Positions 1-7,218 are shown, counted from the first letter of the stretch. The stretch: 24,242 nucleotides of DNA from OMOG01 sp041485845 (GCA_041485845.1 JBGPKH010000055.1:1-24242); one strand, 5' to 3'. Made by a program: numbers and translations. Notes: generated by a model not told the origin, from the sequence alone.

Positions 1-637
1 CGGCCCCTACCGCGAACATCAACAACATCAGCGCCCAGCAACAACCCACACAAAAGACACCGTGATCGATTCCGAGTCGAAAGGCCTGCCAGCGCTCGCG
101 GCGTCCCTGCCAGTGCTCGATGACGAAGCTGAACGGGGAGCGGCATTTTTCCAGGCACTTGTACTTGAGAGAGCTGAACTGAAAGGCGCCGGCAAGTAGC
201 AGCAGGAGCGGAGCTCCCGCCGGCAAGCGCCCGGCAAGCCAGGGACTGGATGCCAGAAGCCACTGCCACGACAGATAGCCGGTCAATACCAGAGCGCCGA
301 AAAAAATCCAGACCATCAGGTAACCAAGGACGGTGAGCGCGACAAGCCACAGGCGGTCGGAACGCTCGCTGGCCAATGCGTGAAGGGTGGCGATGACCGG
401 AAGGCTGGCAGGCAACATCATCGCCACCGTCATTACCGTCCAGGTTGCGGCAAAGAAAAACTGGAAGCGTGCGGTCGCTACAGTCGCGGCACTCAGGTGG
501 TGAAGGTGATGCAGACCGGAAGCGCTGGAAAGCCACAGCGCGACCCAGGCGGCAGCGGCCAGCAGTCCCACCACGATCACGACGGCCCAGCGCTCGACCG
601 CGGCGGGCGCCTCTGCGCGGAGCGCGGAGAGTATCAT
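1..637 (-). CDS. DUF2182 family polytopic membrane protein (3' end cut by window edge)
   Basis: The reading frame is open from the ATG at 635-637 to base 1 with no stop, so about 212 N-terminal residues are visible and the C-terminus lies outside. It shows at least four hydrophobic segments. The family hallmarks are present: an AMMLPA motif around residue 70, a QFSSLKYKCLEKCR segment, and a GVFCVGCCWALM segment near the edge. These Cys-bearing membrane motifs are typical of DUF2182, described as predicted metal-binding integral membrane proteins with no established reaction. It starts 9 bases after the stop of the DUF1326 gene, so the two are almost certainly co-transcribed. No good ribosome binding site precedes the ATG, which fits translational coupling. 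Family assignment is confident; function is unknown. Confidence 0.85.
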   Translation of the reverse strand, partial: MILSALRAEAPAAVERWAVVIVVGLLAAAAWVALWLSSASGLHHLHHLSAATVATARFQFFFAATWTVMTVAMMLPASLPVIATLHALASERSDRLWLVALTVLGYLMVWIFFGALVLTGYLSWQWLLASSPWLAGRLPAGAPLLLLLAGAFQFSSLKYKCLEKCRSPFSFVIEHWQGRRERWQAFRLGIDHGVFCVGCCWALMLLMFAVGA

Positions 638-646
638 TTGGCGGTA

Positions 647-1243
647 CTAGCCGGTGAATCGGAAAGAGGTCGAAACAGCGCTGTGGCCCTTAAGGTCGAT
701 CTGGAAGTTCGGGACGCTCACCCGAAGCTGCGACGCCTTTCCCACGTAGGCGGGAGAGCCGGGAATGGTACTGAAGACCGCGTCTTGCATCGCCGTCGGC
801 AGGCCGCCGGCGCCCTTGACGGGAGCGATACTCGCCTCAATCGACGGGCCAATCTTGAGAGTTGCATCCGCGCCCTTCACGGCAAACGTGATCGGCGCCT
901 GCTCGACAGACAAGACTTCACCGACGAGCTTCGCCATGTCGGCGACCGGGCCGCCGAGCTTGCCGGTCCAGACGCCGAGCAAGGCATCCATCTGCGCCGC
1001 CGACGCCTGGTCGTCTACATAGACGCGAACCTTCCAATTGCCCCTTAGAATGTTGCCGGGAATGTGGGCCAGGATCCCAAGCACGTGACCCGACACATCC
1101 GTGCCGTTCACTGTACCCTTATCCACGGCCCAAACCAGCAAGCCCTCACAGGTACCGCCATCGGGATCTTCACCGAGCCAGCAAGGACAGACAACGTTGC
1201 AGGTGCATACTTCGAGAAGCCGGCCTTCGACTTGGTAAGGCAT
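647..1243 (-). CDS. DUF1326 domain protein
   Basis: 198 residues, full length for DUF1326. The N-terminus carries a cysteine cluster (C13, C15, C19, C21 and C32, including CTCNVVCPC), the diagnostic feature of this family and a plausible metal or redox site. No signal peptide or membrane segment is seen, so it is probably cytosolic. The start is well supported: AAGGAGG lies 10 bases upstream of the ATG, an almost ideal ribosome binding site. It sits 9 bases ahead of the DUF2182 gene, and the pairing suggests that the soluble Cys protein and the membrane protein act together. What they act on is not known; metal handling is an inference from the cysteines only. Upstream lies a decayed membrane-protein gene on the same strand. 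Confidence 0.85.
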   Translation of the reverse strand: MPYQVEGRLLEVCTCNVVCPCWLGEDPDGGTCEGLLVWAVDKGTVNGTDVSGHVLGILAHIPGNILRGNWKVRVYVDDQASAAQMDALLGVWTGKLGGPVADMAKLVGEVLSVEQAPITFAVKGADATLKIGPSIEASIAPVKGAGGLPTAMQDAVFSTIPGSPAYVGKASQLRVSVPNFQIDLKGHSAVSTSFRFTG

Positions 1244-1301
1244 CGTTTAGCTTCCTCCTTTTGCGCAGAGTCGAGTCTACCATGAAACATCGCCCCTGGG
1301 C

Positions 1302-1749
1302 TTACATCAGTACGGTAAGAAACCCCGTTGCGATCAGTGCGCCGGCCCAGATGAGATCGATGTTAATCCAGGCCCGCCGCAGCAACCCAACCCCCAGCTT
1401 TTCGTACACGATCCACGCGGCGCCTGCGGTCACACTGAGATGACCGGCGCCATGGACCAAAGTGGCGAGCAGTCCGGCAAGGGGTCCTGACGCAGTTGCC
1501 GTTCCTGGGTGGACGTGATGCCCGGCGGCTTCGCCGGCGGCCTGGGCCGTCGCAGTCATCTGCAGAAATATGGGGCAGCACCATCAATCCGGCGCCATGG
1601 GCTGTGGCCATCAAAAAGGACCACGCGGTGAGGCGCTTCCTATCGACCCGCATCGAGGCCCGGCGGGGGTGACGGTGGCGGACCAATCGGGAGATGCCCA
1701 AGGCTACCGTGTCCTTTCGGCAAGGATGCGCGGTGCTCGAATTACCCAT
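1302..1749 (-). pseudogene. Truncated and frameshifted polytopic membrane protein
   Basis: Two overlapping minus-strand frames together give one protein. Reading down from about 1704, the first frame gives ALGISRLVRHRHP, then MRVDRKRLTAWSFLMATAHG and GLMVLP. At the GGGG run (plus strand 1572-1575) the frame must shift: removing one base gives PIFLQMTATAQ and continues to the stop at 1302 through VYEKLGVGLLRRAWINIDL. This pattern resembles the C-terminal half of a bacterial family of membrane proteins I recall as roughly 200-230 residues long, with a HupE/UreJ-like flavour. The N-terminal half (several membrane segments) is missing: upstream of the ATG at 1749 no frame continues the similarity. 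It is therefore both truncated and frameshifted. It lies 58 bases upstream of the DUF1326 gene. The family recall is from memory; the frame join is seen directly. Confidence 0.65.
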
Positions 1750-2078
1750 TGGAGAGCTTGACTGGCGCAGGACGCGAAGGACCGATGGCTAGAGACCAGC
1801 GACCCTGCGGCCGGAGTCGGGCGAGCCTCAAGGTTGTGCGGGCGCGGAGACCCCAGTGAACCGAAACAATAGAGACCGGCGTCTGGTCGCTACCGGCGGT
1901 GGCCGTGCGACTACACCCGGGAGGTTGAAGCCCCTCTTTTTAGTACCAGCAGTACGACGTTGGCTTAGCCCCTTCGGAGATATTCCCGGCGGGCCGTTCT
2001 TGCCCCCATCGATCGATTCCATTGAGCAACACCTTGAGTTGCCTCCGGAAGATGAGTTTAGCCACGGCATCAGGGCCG
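1750..2078. other. Gap of 329 bases without a supported gene
   Basis: Open frames exist on both strands (1856-2086 plus, 1828-2070 minus), but neither has a ribosome binding site, a recognisable motif or gene-like composition. The stretch lies between the truncated membrane-protein gene and the orphan transposase-accessory-like gene, so it may be debris of past rearrangement. No tRNA, long inverted repeat or insertion-sequence end was seen. Confidence 0.5.
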
Positions 2079-2558
2079 CTATCTAGATCTATCCGCGGCC
2101 CGGATTCGCGGAGATTCCATGATGTACCGGGATATTAATGATGGAGATGTCATAGTTTCATAATCTTCCAGCGTTCGGGCTTTGAGTATGTGGAAAATGG
2201 GCAAGATCGTGGTGATTGAAAAAGTCGGCGAGGAGGAAGGATTTGGAGCTTTGTGGCCTTCCAGTTCGAGTGTGTACTCGGGCAGGCCGGAAGTACCGGG
2301 CGCCATCAGTTCCACAAACGCCGGCGGTATCGTACTGGAAACCGCGTCCGACGCCACCATGCGCCGTTTCAGCTTGCCGCCATCCAGGTGCAGCGCGGTG
2401 GCCGTCCGATGGACGCCATCCCGGCGGGCCATCTCGATGGCCGCCGACCACAACTCGCCAGGGATGCGGGCTTTTCCCTGCCGGGTCTGCCTCCATTGCT
2501 CAAAACGGGAGCGTGCTTCACCGATGGCGGGAACGCGGGAGCTTCTGCCGCGGGTCAT
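2079..2558 (-). CDS. IS66 accessory-like protein (orphan, altered C-terminus)
   Basis: About 159 residues. The start at 2558 is chosen because AAGGAG lies about 7 bases upstream; an in-frame start further upstream has no such site. Residues 1-110 (RSRFEQWRQTRQGKARIPGE, LWSAAIEMARRDGVHRTATA, LKRRM, then PAFVELM and YTLELEG) match the pattern of helix-turn-helix proteins that accompany IS66-type transposases in Acidobacteria and Planctomycetes. After LELEGHK the sequence no longer looks like the family, which usually continues for about 20 residues and stops; here about 50 unrelated residues follow, suggesting a frameshift or a fusion to flanking DNA. No TnpB or transposase lies next to it, so any element is defunct or this is a domesticated regulator. 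Similarity is judged from memory of the family. Confidence 0.5.
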   Translation of the reverse strand: MTRGRSSRVPAIGEARSRFEQWRQTRQGKARIPGELWSAAIEMARRDGVHRTATALHLDGGKLKRRMVASDAVSSTIPPAFVELMAPGTSGLPEYTLELEGHKAPNPSSSPTFSITTILPIFHILKARTLEDYETMTSPSLISRYIMESPRIRAADRSR

Positions 2559-2681
2559 TGTCACTCCTTCCCGCCGCCCAGGCCGGCGACAGAAAGACCT
2601 TAACATTCATGCCCGGCAGGTTTCATGCAGGCTTGCCGAAGGCCCACCTCGCTTCACCGCTGGCCCATAGGCTAGCGCCGC

Positions 2682-3695
2682 TTAGCCGGCCGCCACCGCC
2701 GCATCTTCCGCTGCGTAGTCGAACCGGTAGGGAGTGAATTCCCCGGGCGCGTGTGCCCGCGCCCACTCGATCGTACGGCGGATCGCCTCGTCGAGCGGCA
2801 CCGGTTCCCGATAACCGAGCTCCCTCCGGATGCGCGTGGAATCCGCTTCCCAATGCTGCGCGGTGTTGCCCGGCTGCACCAGGTGCGCCGGCATGCGCTC
2901 TTTCGGCAAGGTGACGAAGTCGCCGCCCCAACCCGTGGCCTTCGCAATCTTGCGCGCCCACTCCAGCTCGGAGAATGCCGGGGTTTCGGCCACGTTGTAG
3001 ACCCGCCCGGCGGCCCGCTCCGAGACCGCCGCTAACGCCAGCGCCGCCGCCACGTTCTCCACATACCCTCGTGGCGAGCGCCACGCCGCCCAACCTTCCT
3101 CGAAAAGGATCGCCCGCCGGCCATCGTCGATCCGCTGCAGCACTGGACGGAATCGGCTCAAGTGATCGCCGGGGCCATAGATCATCGGCAAGCGAAGCAC
3201 GGTTCCCGGCAACTTCGCATCGCCCAAGATGGCGCGCTCGACGGGAATCTTGTCATACTCGTCGTCAATCCAGCCGAAGACTTTTTGCAGCATCTTGACC
3301 TGTGCAGGCGGATATGTCTGCAACCTGGTCCGCAGCGGAGAATCCTCGGTCAAGGGCACGGGCTCCAGCGGACTCTCCTCGCTCCCGTGCAACACGCCGC
3401 AAGCGCGATACACGTCGATGCTGCTGGCCGCCGCCACACGCCGCGCGACCCCACGGAATGCTTCCATCAACGCTTTCGCCTGCGCGCCCGAGCTGAGAAT
3501 CAGGTCGATCACCACATCCGCTTTGGGTCGGATGGCTGCCAGATTCCGGCGGTCGCCGAGGATCTCCCCGGCCGGCAGATCGCCCGCCGGCGCATGGCCG
3601 CGGTGGAACACCGTCACGGAATGGCCCATCCGGGAAAGCTCGCGCACCAGGTGCGGACCAATGAATCCAGTGCCGCCGATTACGAGGATCTTCAT
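2682..3695 (-). CDS. NAD(P)-dependent epimerase/dehydratase (extended SDR)
   Basis: 337 residues, normal for extended short-chain dehydrogenases. The N-terminus, MKILVIGGTGFIG, is a Rossmann beta-alpha-beta fold with the GxxGxxG cofactor motif at G7, G10 and G13. Later come an SSIDVYR segment (the usual catalytic Ser region), a PMIYGPGD segment typical of nucleotide-sugar epimerases, and a C-terminal RTIEWAR helix. The canonical YxxxK catalytic pair is not obvious: SSIDVY is followed by RACG and the later YPPAQVK has different spacing. The reaction may therefore be atypical, and the substrate cannot be named. It is expected to be cytosolic. The gene stands alone on its strand, with about 120 bases to the transposase-accessory-like gene downstream and 230 bases to the RRM gene upstream. 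Confidence 0.85.
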   Translation of the reverse strand: MKILVIGGTGFIGPHLVRELSRMGHSVTVFHRGHAPAGDLPAGEILGDRRNLAAIRPKADVVIDLILSSGAQAKALMEAFRGVARRVAAASSIDVYRACGVLHGSEESPLEPVPLTEDSPLRTRLQTYPPAQVKMLQKVFGWIDDEYDKIPVERAILGDAKLPGTVLRLPMIYGPGDHLSRFRPVLQRIDDGRRAILFEEGWAAWRSPRGYVENVAAALALAAVSERAAGRVYNVAETPAFSELEWARKIAKATGWGGDFVTLPKERMPAHLVQPGNTAQHWEADSTRIRRELGYREPVPLDEAIRRTIEWARAHAPGEFTPYRFDYAAEDAAVAAG

Positions 3696-3925
3696 GTCCC
3701 CAGACTACTGCAAGCTCCAGAGCGGGTGCTCGAGTAGCCCGTCAAACCGTGAGCTATGATAGGCAGCAAAAGCGCACCCCGTGCGACGCGGTGGAGGACT
3801 TTGGAGTTGAGTTCGACTGGTTGGGCGAAGACCTCGCCGATTGGCGCTGCCGGGATGCTGCGGAGTTCTCCACGGGCCAGCCCCGGTCCAGGTTAGTGCA
3901 GATCGGGGCCGTTATTAAGATCCCA

Positions 3926-4219
3926 CTACCAGCGTTTGCGTCCGAAGCCGCCACCACCGCCGCTTGAACGATCCGCCTTCGGACGTGCCTCGTTAACGTT
4001 CAGTGCGCGGCCATCAAGGTCCTTTCCGTTGACGGCAGCAATAGCTTTCTCACCCTCTCCGTCGTTTGCCATCTCAACGAAGCCAAAACCACGAGGTTGG
4101 CCCGTGTCACGATCCGTGACGATATTGACACGGTCGACAGTCCCGTGGGTTTCAAACAAGGCACGGACAGTTTCTTCCGAAGCCCCAAAACTGAGGTTTC
4201 CAACGAATATATTTTTCAA
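3926..4219 (-). CDS. RRM-type RNA-binding protein
   Basis: About 97 residues with a single RNA recognition motif: RNP2 as IFVGNL near the N-terminus, RNP1 as RGFGFVEM in the middle, and a short Gly-rich tail (GGGGGFGRKRW). Such one-domain proteins in bacteria bind single-stranded RNA and are often cold-induced; that role is known for cyanobacterial relatives and inferred here. The start is taken as TTG at 4217-4219, because AAGGAAA lies 7-9 bases upstream and translation from it gives the family-typical LKNIFVGN. The open frame extends 22 codons further to an ATG at 4285, but that segment has no ribosome binding site and looks like leader. A strong promoter candidate at 4333-4361 would give a leader of roughly 100 bases. 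Confidence 0.9.
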   Translation of the reverse strand: MKNIFVGNLSFGASEETVRALFETHGTVDRVNIVTDRDTGQPRGFGFVEMANDGEGEKAIAAVNGKDLDGRALNVNEARPKADRSSGGGGGFGRKRW

Positions 4220-4332
4220 GTTTACTTTTCCTTTTCCGATTTGAAGGCGGCTAATTTGGAAGGTGGACGAGGGTAGCGGAAACAACGCTAAAGAGGTCAG
4301 CCTTGAATTGGCAGGAGCATCAAACCACAGCT

Positions 4333-4362
4333 ATTGTAGCATGGGGCCGAGTATGTTACAAT
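4333..4362. promoter_or_regulatory. Mirror-symmetric divergent promoter
   Basis: An inverted repeat ATTGTAGCAT (4333-4342), 10-base spacer, ATGTTACAAT (4353-4362) matches at 9 of 10 arm positions. Read on the plus strand it gives TTGTAG, 17 bases, TACAAT; read on the minus strand it gives TTGTAA, 17 bases, TACAAT. Each is a reasonable sigma-70 promoter with ideal spacing, and each strand's -35 overlaps the other's -10. It lies between the RRM gene (minus) and the gene at 4470 (plus) in an AT-rich patch. The same dyad, with arms 20 bases centre to centre, could also be a repressor operator. Confidence 0.55.
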
Positions 4363-4469
4363 GCAAGAATAGTCGATTCTTCCAGCATTTAGATTGCGAG
4401 CGCAGCCCAATCCCGGCGAAGCGTTCCCGTCCTGCACCAGTCCGATAGAAGATAAGGAGCGGCGTCTCT

Positions 4470-4943
4470 ATGTTGTACGACAGCACGAAGAGTCTATTGC
4501 AGAGTATTCTGCGGTCACTCGAAACAGGGGAAGAGACCCGATGGGACGATCAAACCGAATCCGGGAATGCATGTCTTTACGAAATGCACCAGATGTCCGG
4601 GCCGCTGTACAAGGCGTATAGATCGGACAGGCTAAATGCCAACTCACTGGCACAAAGCAGTCTTCCTGCGAAGTTGAAGCGGGCCATGCCGCACGTAAGG
4701 ACGATGGTGATTGCCATTCGGCACAAAGACCAAACCCGAGCGCTTGCCAGCGGCAAGTCGGCTCTTGCCGAGATGAACGCTATCGGCCCCTCGATTCCTT
4801 CGGGCTATTGTACAGAGCCGGGGACGGAAAGCAAAGAAGCCCCAATTATGGCACGGCACCAGACAAACCCCATCGGAAAGCATCGCCGGGCGGTAGAAGA
4901 CCGAGGATCCTCAGTACCTGTTCGAGTGTCCAGCGGGAAGTGA
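4470..4943 (+). CDS. Hypothetical protein, unrecognised
   Basis: 157 residues that I do not recognise. The ATG at 4470 is preceded by AAGGAG about 10 bases upstream, and a promoter candidate lies about 110 bases upstream, so expression is plausible. The first 110 residues look protein-like, with a predicted helical N-terminus (YDSTKSLLQSILRSLE) and a second helical region around residues 65-108 (LPAKLKRAMPH, ALASGKSALAEMNAIG). The last 45 residues are low in hydrophobics and rich in basic and polar residues, and may be disordered or the result of a shifted frame. No signal peptide or membrane segment is seen. Its G+C is visibly lower than that of flanking genes. It is followed after 9 bases by another unrecognised small gene, so the two probably form an operon. 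Confidence 0.5.
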   Translation: MLYDSTKSLLQSILRSLETGEETRWDDQTESGNACLYEMHQMSGPLYKAYRSDRLNANSLAQSSLPAKLKRAMPHVRTMVIAIRHKDQTRALASGKSALAEMNAIGPSIPSGYCTEPGTESKEAPIMARHQTNPIGKHRRAVEDRGSSVPVRVSSGK

Positions 4944-4952
4944 GAGTAGCCC

Positions 4953-5195
4953 ATGAGCCAATCATTCACGTTCATCGACGTTGCCGGGAATCAGGCACAG
5001 TATACCGTCTCCGAAAAGGACCACCATAACGACTTTCGCTGGTCCACCGATCACGGCGATCACGGGGTTGCTGCATCGTTCGAGGAAGCTCAGTTTCGGG
5101 CGAGAACGGTATTAAAAGACAGCATGGCGGCAAACCGGCGCACGGATGAATCCACGAGAATGGATCAGTATTCCTTGCGTTGGCGATCGCACTGA
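4953..5195 (+). CDS. Small hypothetical protein, unrecognised
   Basis: 80 residues, starting 9 bases after the preceding stop. The sequence alternates in a beta-like way at the start (SFTFIDVAGNQAQYTVSE), has a His/Asp-rich middle (KDHHNDFRWSTDHGDHG) and a helical segment (SFEEAQFRARTVLKDSM). This looks like a small folded domain rather than noise. The ribosome binding site is modest (GGGAAGTGAGAG upstream), consistent with coupling to the gene at 4470. I cannot assign a family. The His/Asp cluster could bind a metal, but that is speculation. The protein is probably cytosolic. Confidence 0.5.
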   Translation: MSQSFTFIDVAGNQAQYTVSEKDHHNDFRWSTDHGDHGVAASFEEAQFRARTVLKDSMAANRRTDESTRMDQYSLRWRSH

Positions 5196-5342
5196 ATCTC
5201 CCAGCGGATAAACCCGCAAGGGAGCATCCGAGCAAGAAACCCCAGTGGAGGGCAGCGTGGCCGGTAGCCAAACGAGAACCGGCACGAGCTTTGGGAGCAA
5301 GCTCGAGGCGATGGTCTCGAACAGCGCAAACACCACACCAGT

Positions 5343-5453
5343 TTAACGAAAATGGGGTGGTTCGGCTGATTTCCGGTGGCGAAGAAAAAGAACGAACAGA
5401 CCACCGGCGGCAACGACCAAAATGCCGCCAATCAAAACCAATTCCGTAGGCAC
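5343..5453 (-). CDS. 36-residue single-pass membrane peptide
   Basis: A short gene starting at GTG (5451-5453) and ending at TAA (5343-5345). AAAGGA lies 8 bases upstream of the GTG, an ideal position. The peptide is one hydrophobic helix (LVLIGGILVVAAGGLFVLFL) followed by a basic and polar tail (RHRKSAEPPHFR), that is, a small inner-membrane protein with a positive-inside tail. No family is recognised. It faces away from the ECF sigma gene at 5642, and the 188 bases between them probably hold both promoters. The good ribosome binding site, clean helix and correct charge distribution argue for a real gene, although an open frame this short can arise by chance. Confidence 0.5.
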   Translation of the reverse strand: MPTELVLIGGILVVAAGGLFVLFLRHRKSAEPPHFR

Positions 5454-5641
5454 GAGAAGTCCTTTCTCAGATTACCGCGCGTCTCACTGGCTGTGTTGCC
5501 GCCCAGTCTTCCTGGCCTTGGCAACGGTTCAACCGAACGACAACATTTGCCTACCATGAAGGCGTTGAGCCTGCCTCGTGGGTTACTGCGGATTCCGAGG
5601 GATGCCGATCAGCGTTCCGGTCCTGTGATACACTGCCGCGA

Positions 5642-6238
5642 GTGAGCGAGAAGCCGGAAGAGATCACGCGCCTGCTGCACGAGTGGCGCGATGGCAACCA
5701 GGACGCCTTCGAGCGCCTTATGCCGTTGGCATACCCGCACCTGCGCAAGGTGGCCGCCAGCTTCATGCGGCACGAGCGCGGCGAGCAGATCCAGGCTACG
5801 GAGCTGGTGCACGAACTGTATCTGCGGCTGATCCAGCAGCGCAACGCGGATTGGCAGGACCGCGGGCATTTCTACACGTTCGCCGCCAAGTTGATGCGCA
5901 TGATCCTGATCGACCAGGCCCGCCGCACCCACGCCGGCAAGCGCGGCGGCGGCGCGGACCGCGTTCCGTTGAGCGACGATCTGACGTGGATCGACGCCGG
6001 CTCGGCCGATATTCTCACGCTGGACCTGGCCCTCGAAGAACTGGAAAAGATCGACGCGCACAAGGTGCGGCTGGTGGAGCTGCGCTACTTTCTGGGCTGC
6101 ACCTCGGAGGAGGCCGCCGAAGCTCTGGGAGTTTCCAAGGCCACGGTGGATCGCGAGCTGAAGCTGATCAAAGGCTGGCTCTACCGGCGTATGAAAGGCG
6201 GCGCCGAGGCGTCTTCTTCCGACAGCGATCGGCCGTGA
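5642..6238 (+). CDS. ECF-subfamily RNA polymerase sigma factor (Acidobacteria/Planctomycetes type)
   Basis: 198 residues, normal for this group. Residues about 8-95 form sigma region 2 (LLHEWRDGNQDAFERLMPLA, ELVHELYLRL, FYTFAAKLMRMILIDQAR). Residues about 130-190 form region 4 with its helix-turn-helix (CTSEEAAEALGVSKATVDRE). The layout, with an HAGKRGGG linker and the phrase LVELRYFLGCTSEEAAE, matches the ECF family abundant in Acidobacteria and Planctomycetes (TIGR02999-like). It directs RNA polymerase to its own promoter set. No membrane anti-sigma gene is adjacent; instead a secreted PDZ protein follows after 44 bases. The GTG start is the natural one, preceded by a TGATACACT stretch that may be a promoter -10 close to the gene. 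Confidence 0.88.
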   Translation: MSEKPEEITRLLHEWRDGNQDAFERLMPLAYPHLRKVAASFMRHERGEQIQATELVHELYLRLIQQRNADWQDRGHFYTFAAKLMRMILIDQARRTHAGKRGGGADRVPLSDDLTWIDAGSADILTLDLALEELEKIDAHKVRLVELRYFLGCTSEEAAEALGVSKATVDRELKLIKGWLYRRMKGGAEASSSDSDRP

Positions 6239-6282
6239 GGCGGTTTCCCCGGTTTCTGCGCAGTATGGACAGGAGAGGAAAC

Positions 6283-7218
6283 ATGAGAACCCAACCGATC
6301 GTTACCGCAACCGTGATGGCCGTCGCGTTCAGCCTGGCGGGCCTGGCCGAGACGTACCGAGATCCGCAACAGCGTTTTGAAATCAACATTCCCGCGGGCT
6401 GGACGGCGGAGCCGTTCGGCGAGGGCGTCCAGCTCAAGCGCGGAGGCGCCTATTGCGTGGTGATGGAGGGGCAAGCCGAGACTCCGCAGGCGCTGGTGAA
6501 CCACCTGGTCGGACAGATCTCCGGGCAGTGGACTTCGTTCCAGGAATTGAAGCAGGGCAGCACGATGGTTGCCGGCGTCGAGGCTCCGTTCAGTTTTAAC
6601 TCGGGCGTGAACAAGGGGGCGCCTTCGTACTTGAAGGTGACTGCCGTGGCCGCAGCGGGCCGAACGTTTGCGATGATCGCGAAGATCCCGCAGAGTGAAC
6701 TGGCAGCCGCCAAAGTGGGCCTGGATCAGATCGAGCAGGGATTCCGGTTGAAGACGGGCACGCCGGGTCGTGGGCCAGCGCCGCCCGCGAGCGGCCAGAA
6801 CGATCAGACGCCGGCGCACGGCCAGCCGGGCTATGGGCAGCAGGGTTACGGGCAGCAGGGCTACGGCCAACAGCCTAATTCTCAGATGCCGACGGATGGA
6901 AACGGCAACGGTCCCCAGCAGCCACCGCCGCACATGCCGGCAGTGGGCGGGCCGTTTGTGGGGATCGCCATCGACCAATACCAGCAGGCGCAGGGCGCAG
7001 TGGTCGGCGCGCTGGCGCCCGGCGGTCCGGCCGAGAAGGCAGGCATCCGCGCCGGCGATCTCATCGTCTCCATCAACCGTCGCCCGGTGACCAACGCGTC
7101 CGGAATGTCCGCAGCGATCGCGGGCTCCAAGCCTGGCGACACACTCGAATTTGGAATTGTGCGGGACCGGCAGCAGTCGGTCGTGCGCGTAAAGGTTGGA
7201 GTGTTCCAGGGGCGATGA
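6283..7218 (+). CDS. Exported PDZ-domain protein
   Basis: 311 residues from the ATG at 6283, which has AGGAGAGGAA just upstream. Residues 1-22 form a signal peptide (VTATVMAVAFSLAGLAE). Residues 23-165 are a beta-rich domain starting YRDPQQRFEINIPAGW, similar to small domains found at the start of secreted peptidase-like proteins. Residues 166-220 are a Pro/Gly/Gln-rich linker with three GYGQQ repeats. Residues about 222-306 are a PDZ domain (GGPAEKAGIRAGDLIVSINR), which binds C-terminal or internal peptide tails. No protease catalytic motif is present, so it is probably an adaptor or sensor in the periplasm. It lies 44 bases behind the ECF sigma gene and overlaps the next gene by 4 bases (ATGA), indicating one operon and perhaps a part in signalling to the sigma factor. 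Confidence 0.85.
   Translation: MRTQPIVTATVMAVAFSLAGLAETYRDPQQRFEINIPAGWTAEPFGEGVQLKRGGAYCVVMEGQAETPQALVNHLVGQISGQWTSFQELKQGSTMVAGVEAPFSFNSGVNKGAPSYLKVTAVAAAGRTFAMIAKIPQSELAAAKVGLDQIEQGFRLKTGTPGRGPAPPASGQNDQTPAHGQPGYGQQGYGQQGYGQQPNSQMPTDGNGNGPQQPPPHMPAVGGPFVGIAIDQYQQAQGAVVGALAPGGPAEKAGIRAGDLIVSINRRPVTNASGMSAAIAGSKPGDTLEFGIVRDRQQSVVRVKVGVFQGR
6829..6873 (+). repeat. Three in-frame 15-base repeats encoding GYGQQ
   Basis: Three consecutive 15-base units, each coding GYGQQ, lie in the linker of the PDZ protein. They differ at third positions (GGC TAT GGG, GGT TAC GGG, GGC TAC GGC), so they are an old or selected repeat rather than a fresh duplication. They lengthen the flexible arm before the PDZ domain. 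Confidence 0.9.

Noticed and set aside
380..1048. Long plus-strand open frame opposite DUF1326/DUF2182
   Set aside because: It is antisense to two well-supported genes, is Arg/His-rich with no motif, and lacks a ribosome binding site.
2092..2112. TCCGCG/CGCGGA inverted repeat
   Set aside because: Six pairs around a nine-base loop in G+C-rich DNA is expected by chance; no T run follows.
3749..3967. Open frames on both strands between the epimerase and RRM genes
   Set aside because: They lack ribosome binding sites and motifs and partly overlap the RRM gene end. A GCCCCG/CGGGGC pairing here has an 18-base loop and no T run, so it is not called a terminator.
5112..5336. Hydrophobic minus-strand frame following the 36-residue peptide
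   Set aside because: Starts just after that peptide's stop, but lacks a ribosome binding site, and its second half is not protein-like and overlaps the gene at 4953.
5683..6282. Upstream extension of the PDZ protein frame through the sigma-factor gene
   Set aside because: The extension overlaps the sigma gene in another frame; the ATG at 6283 has a strong ribosome binding site and begins a signal peptide.
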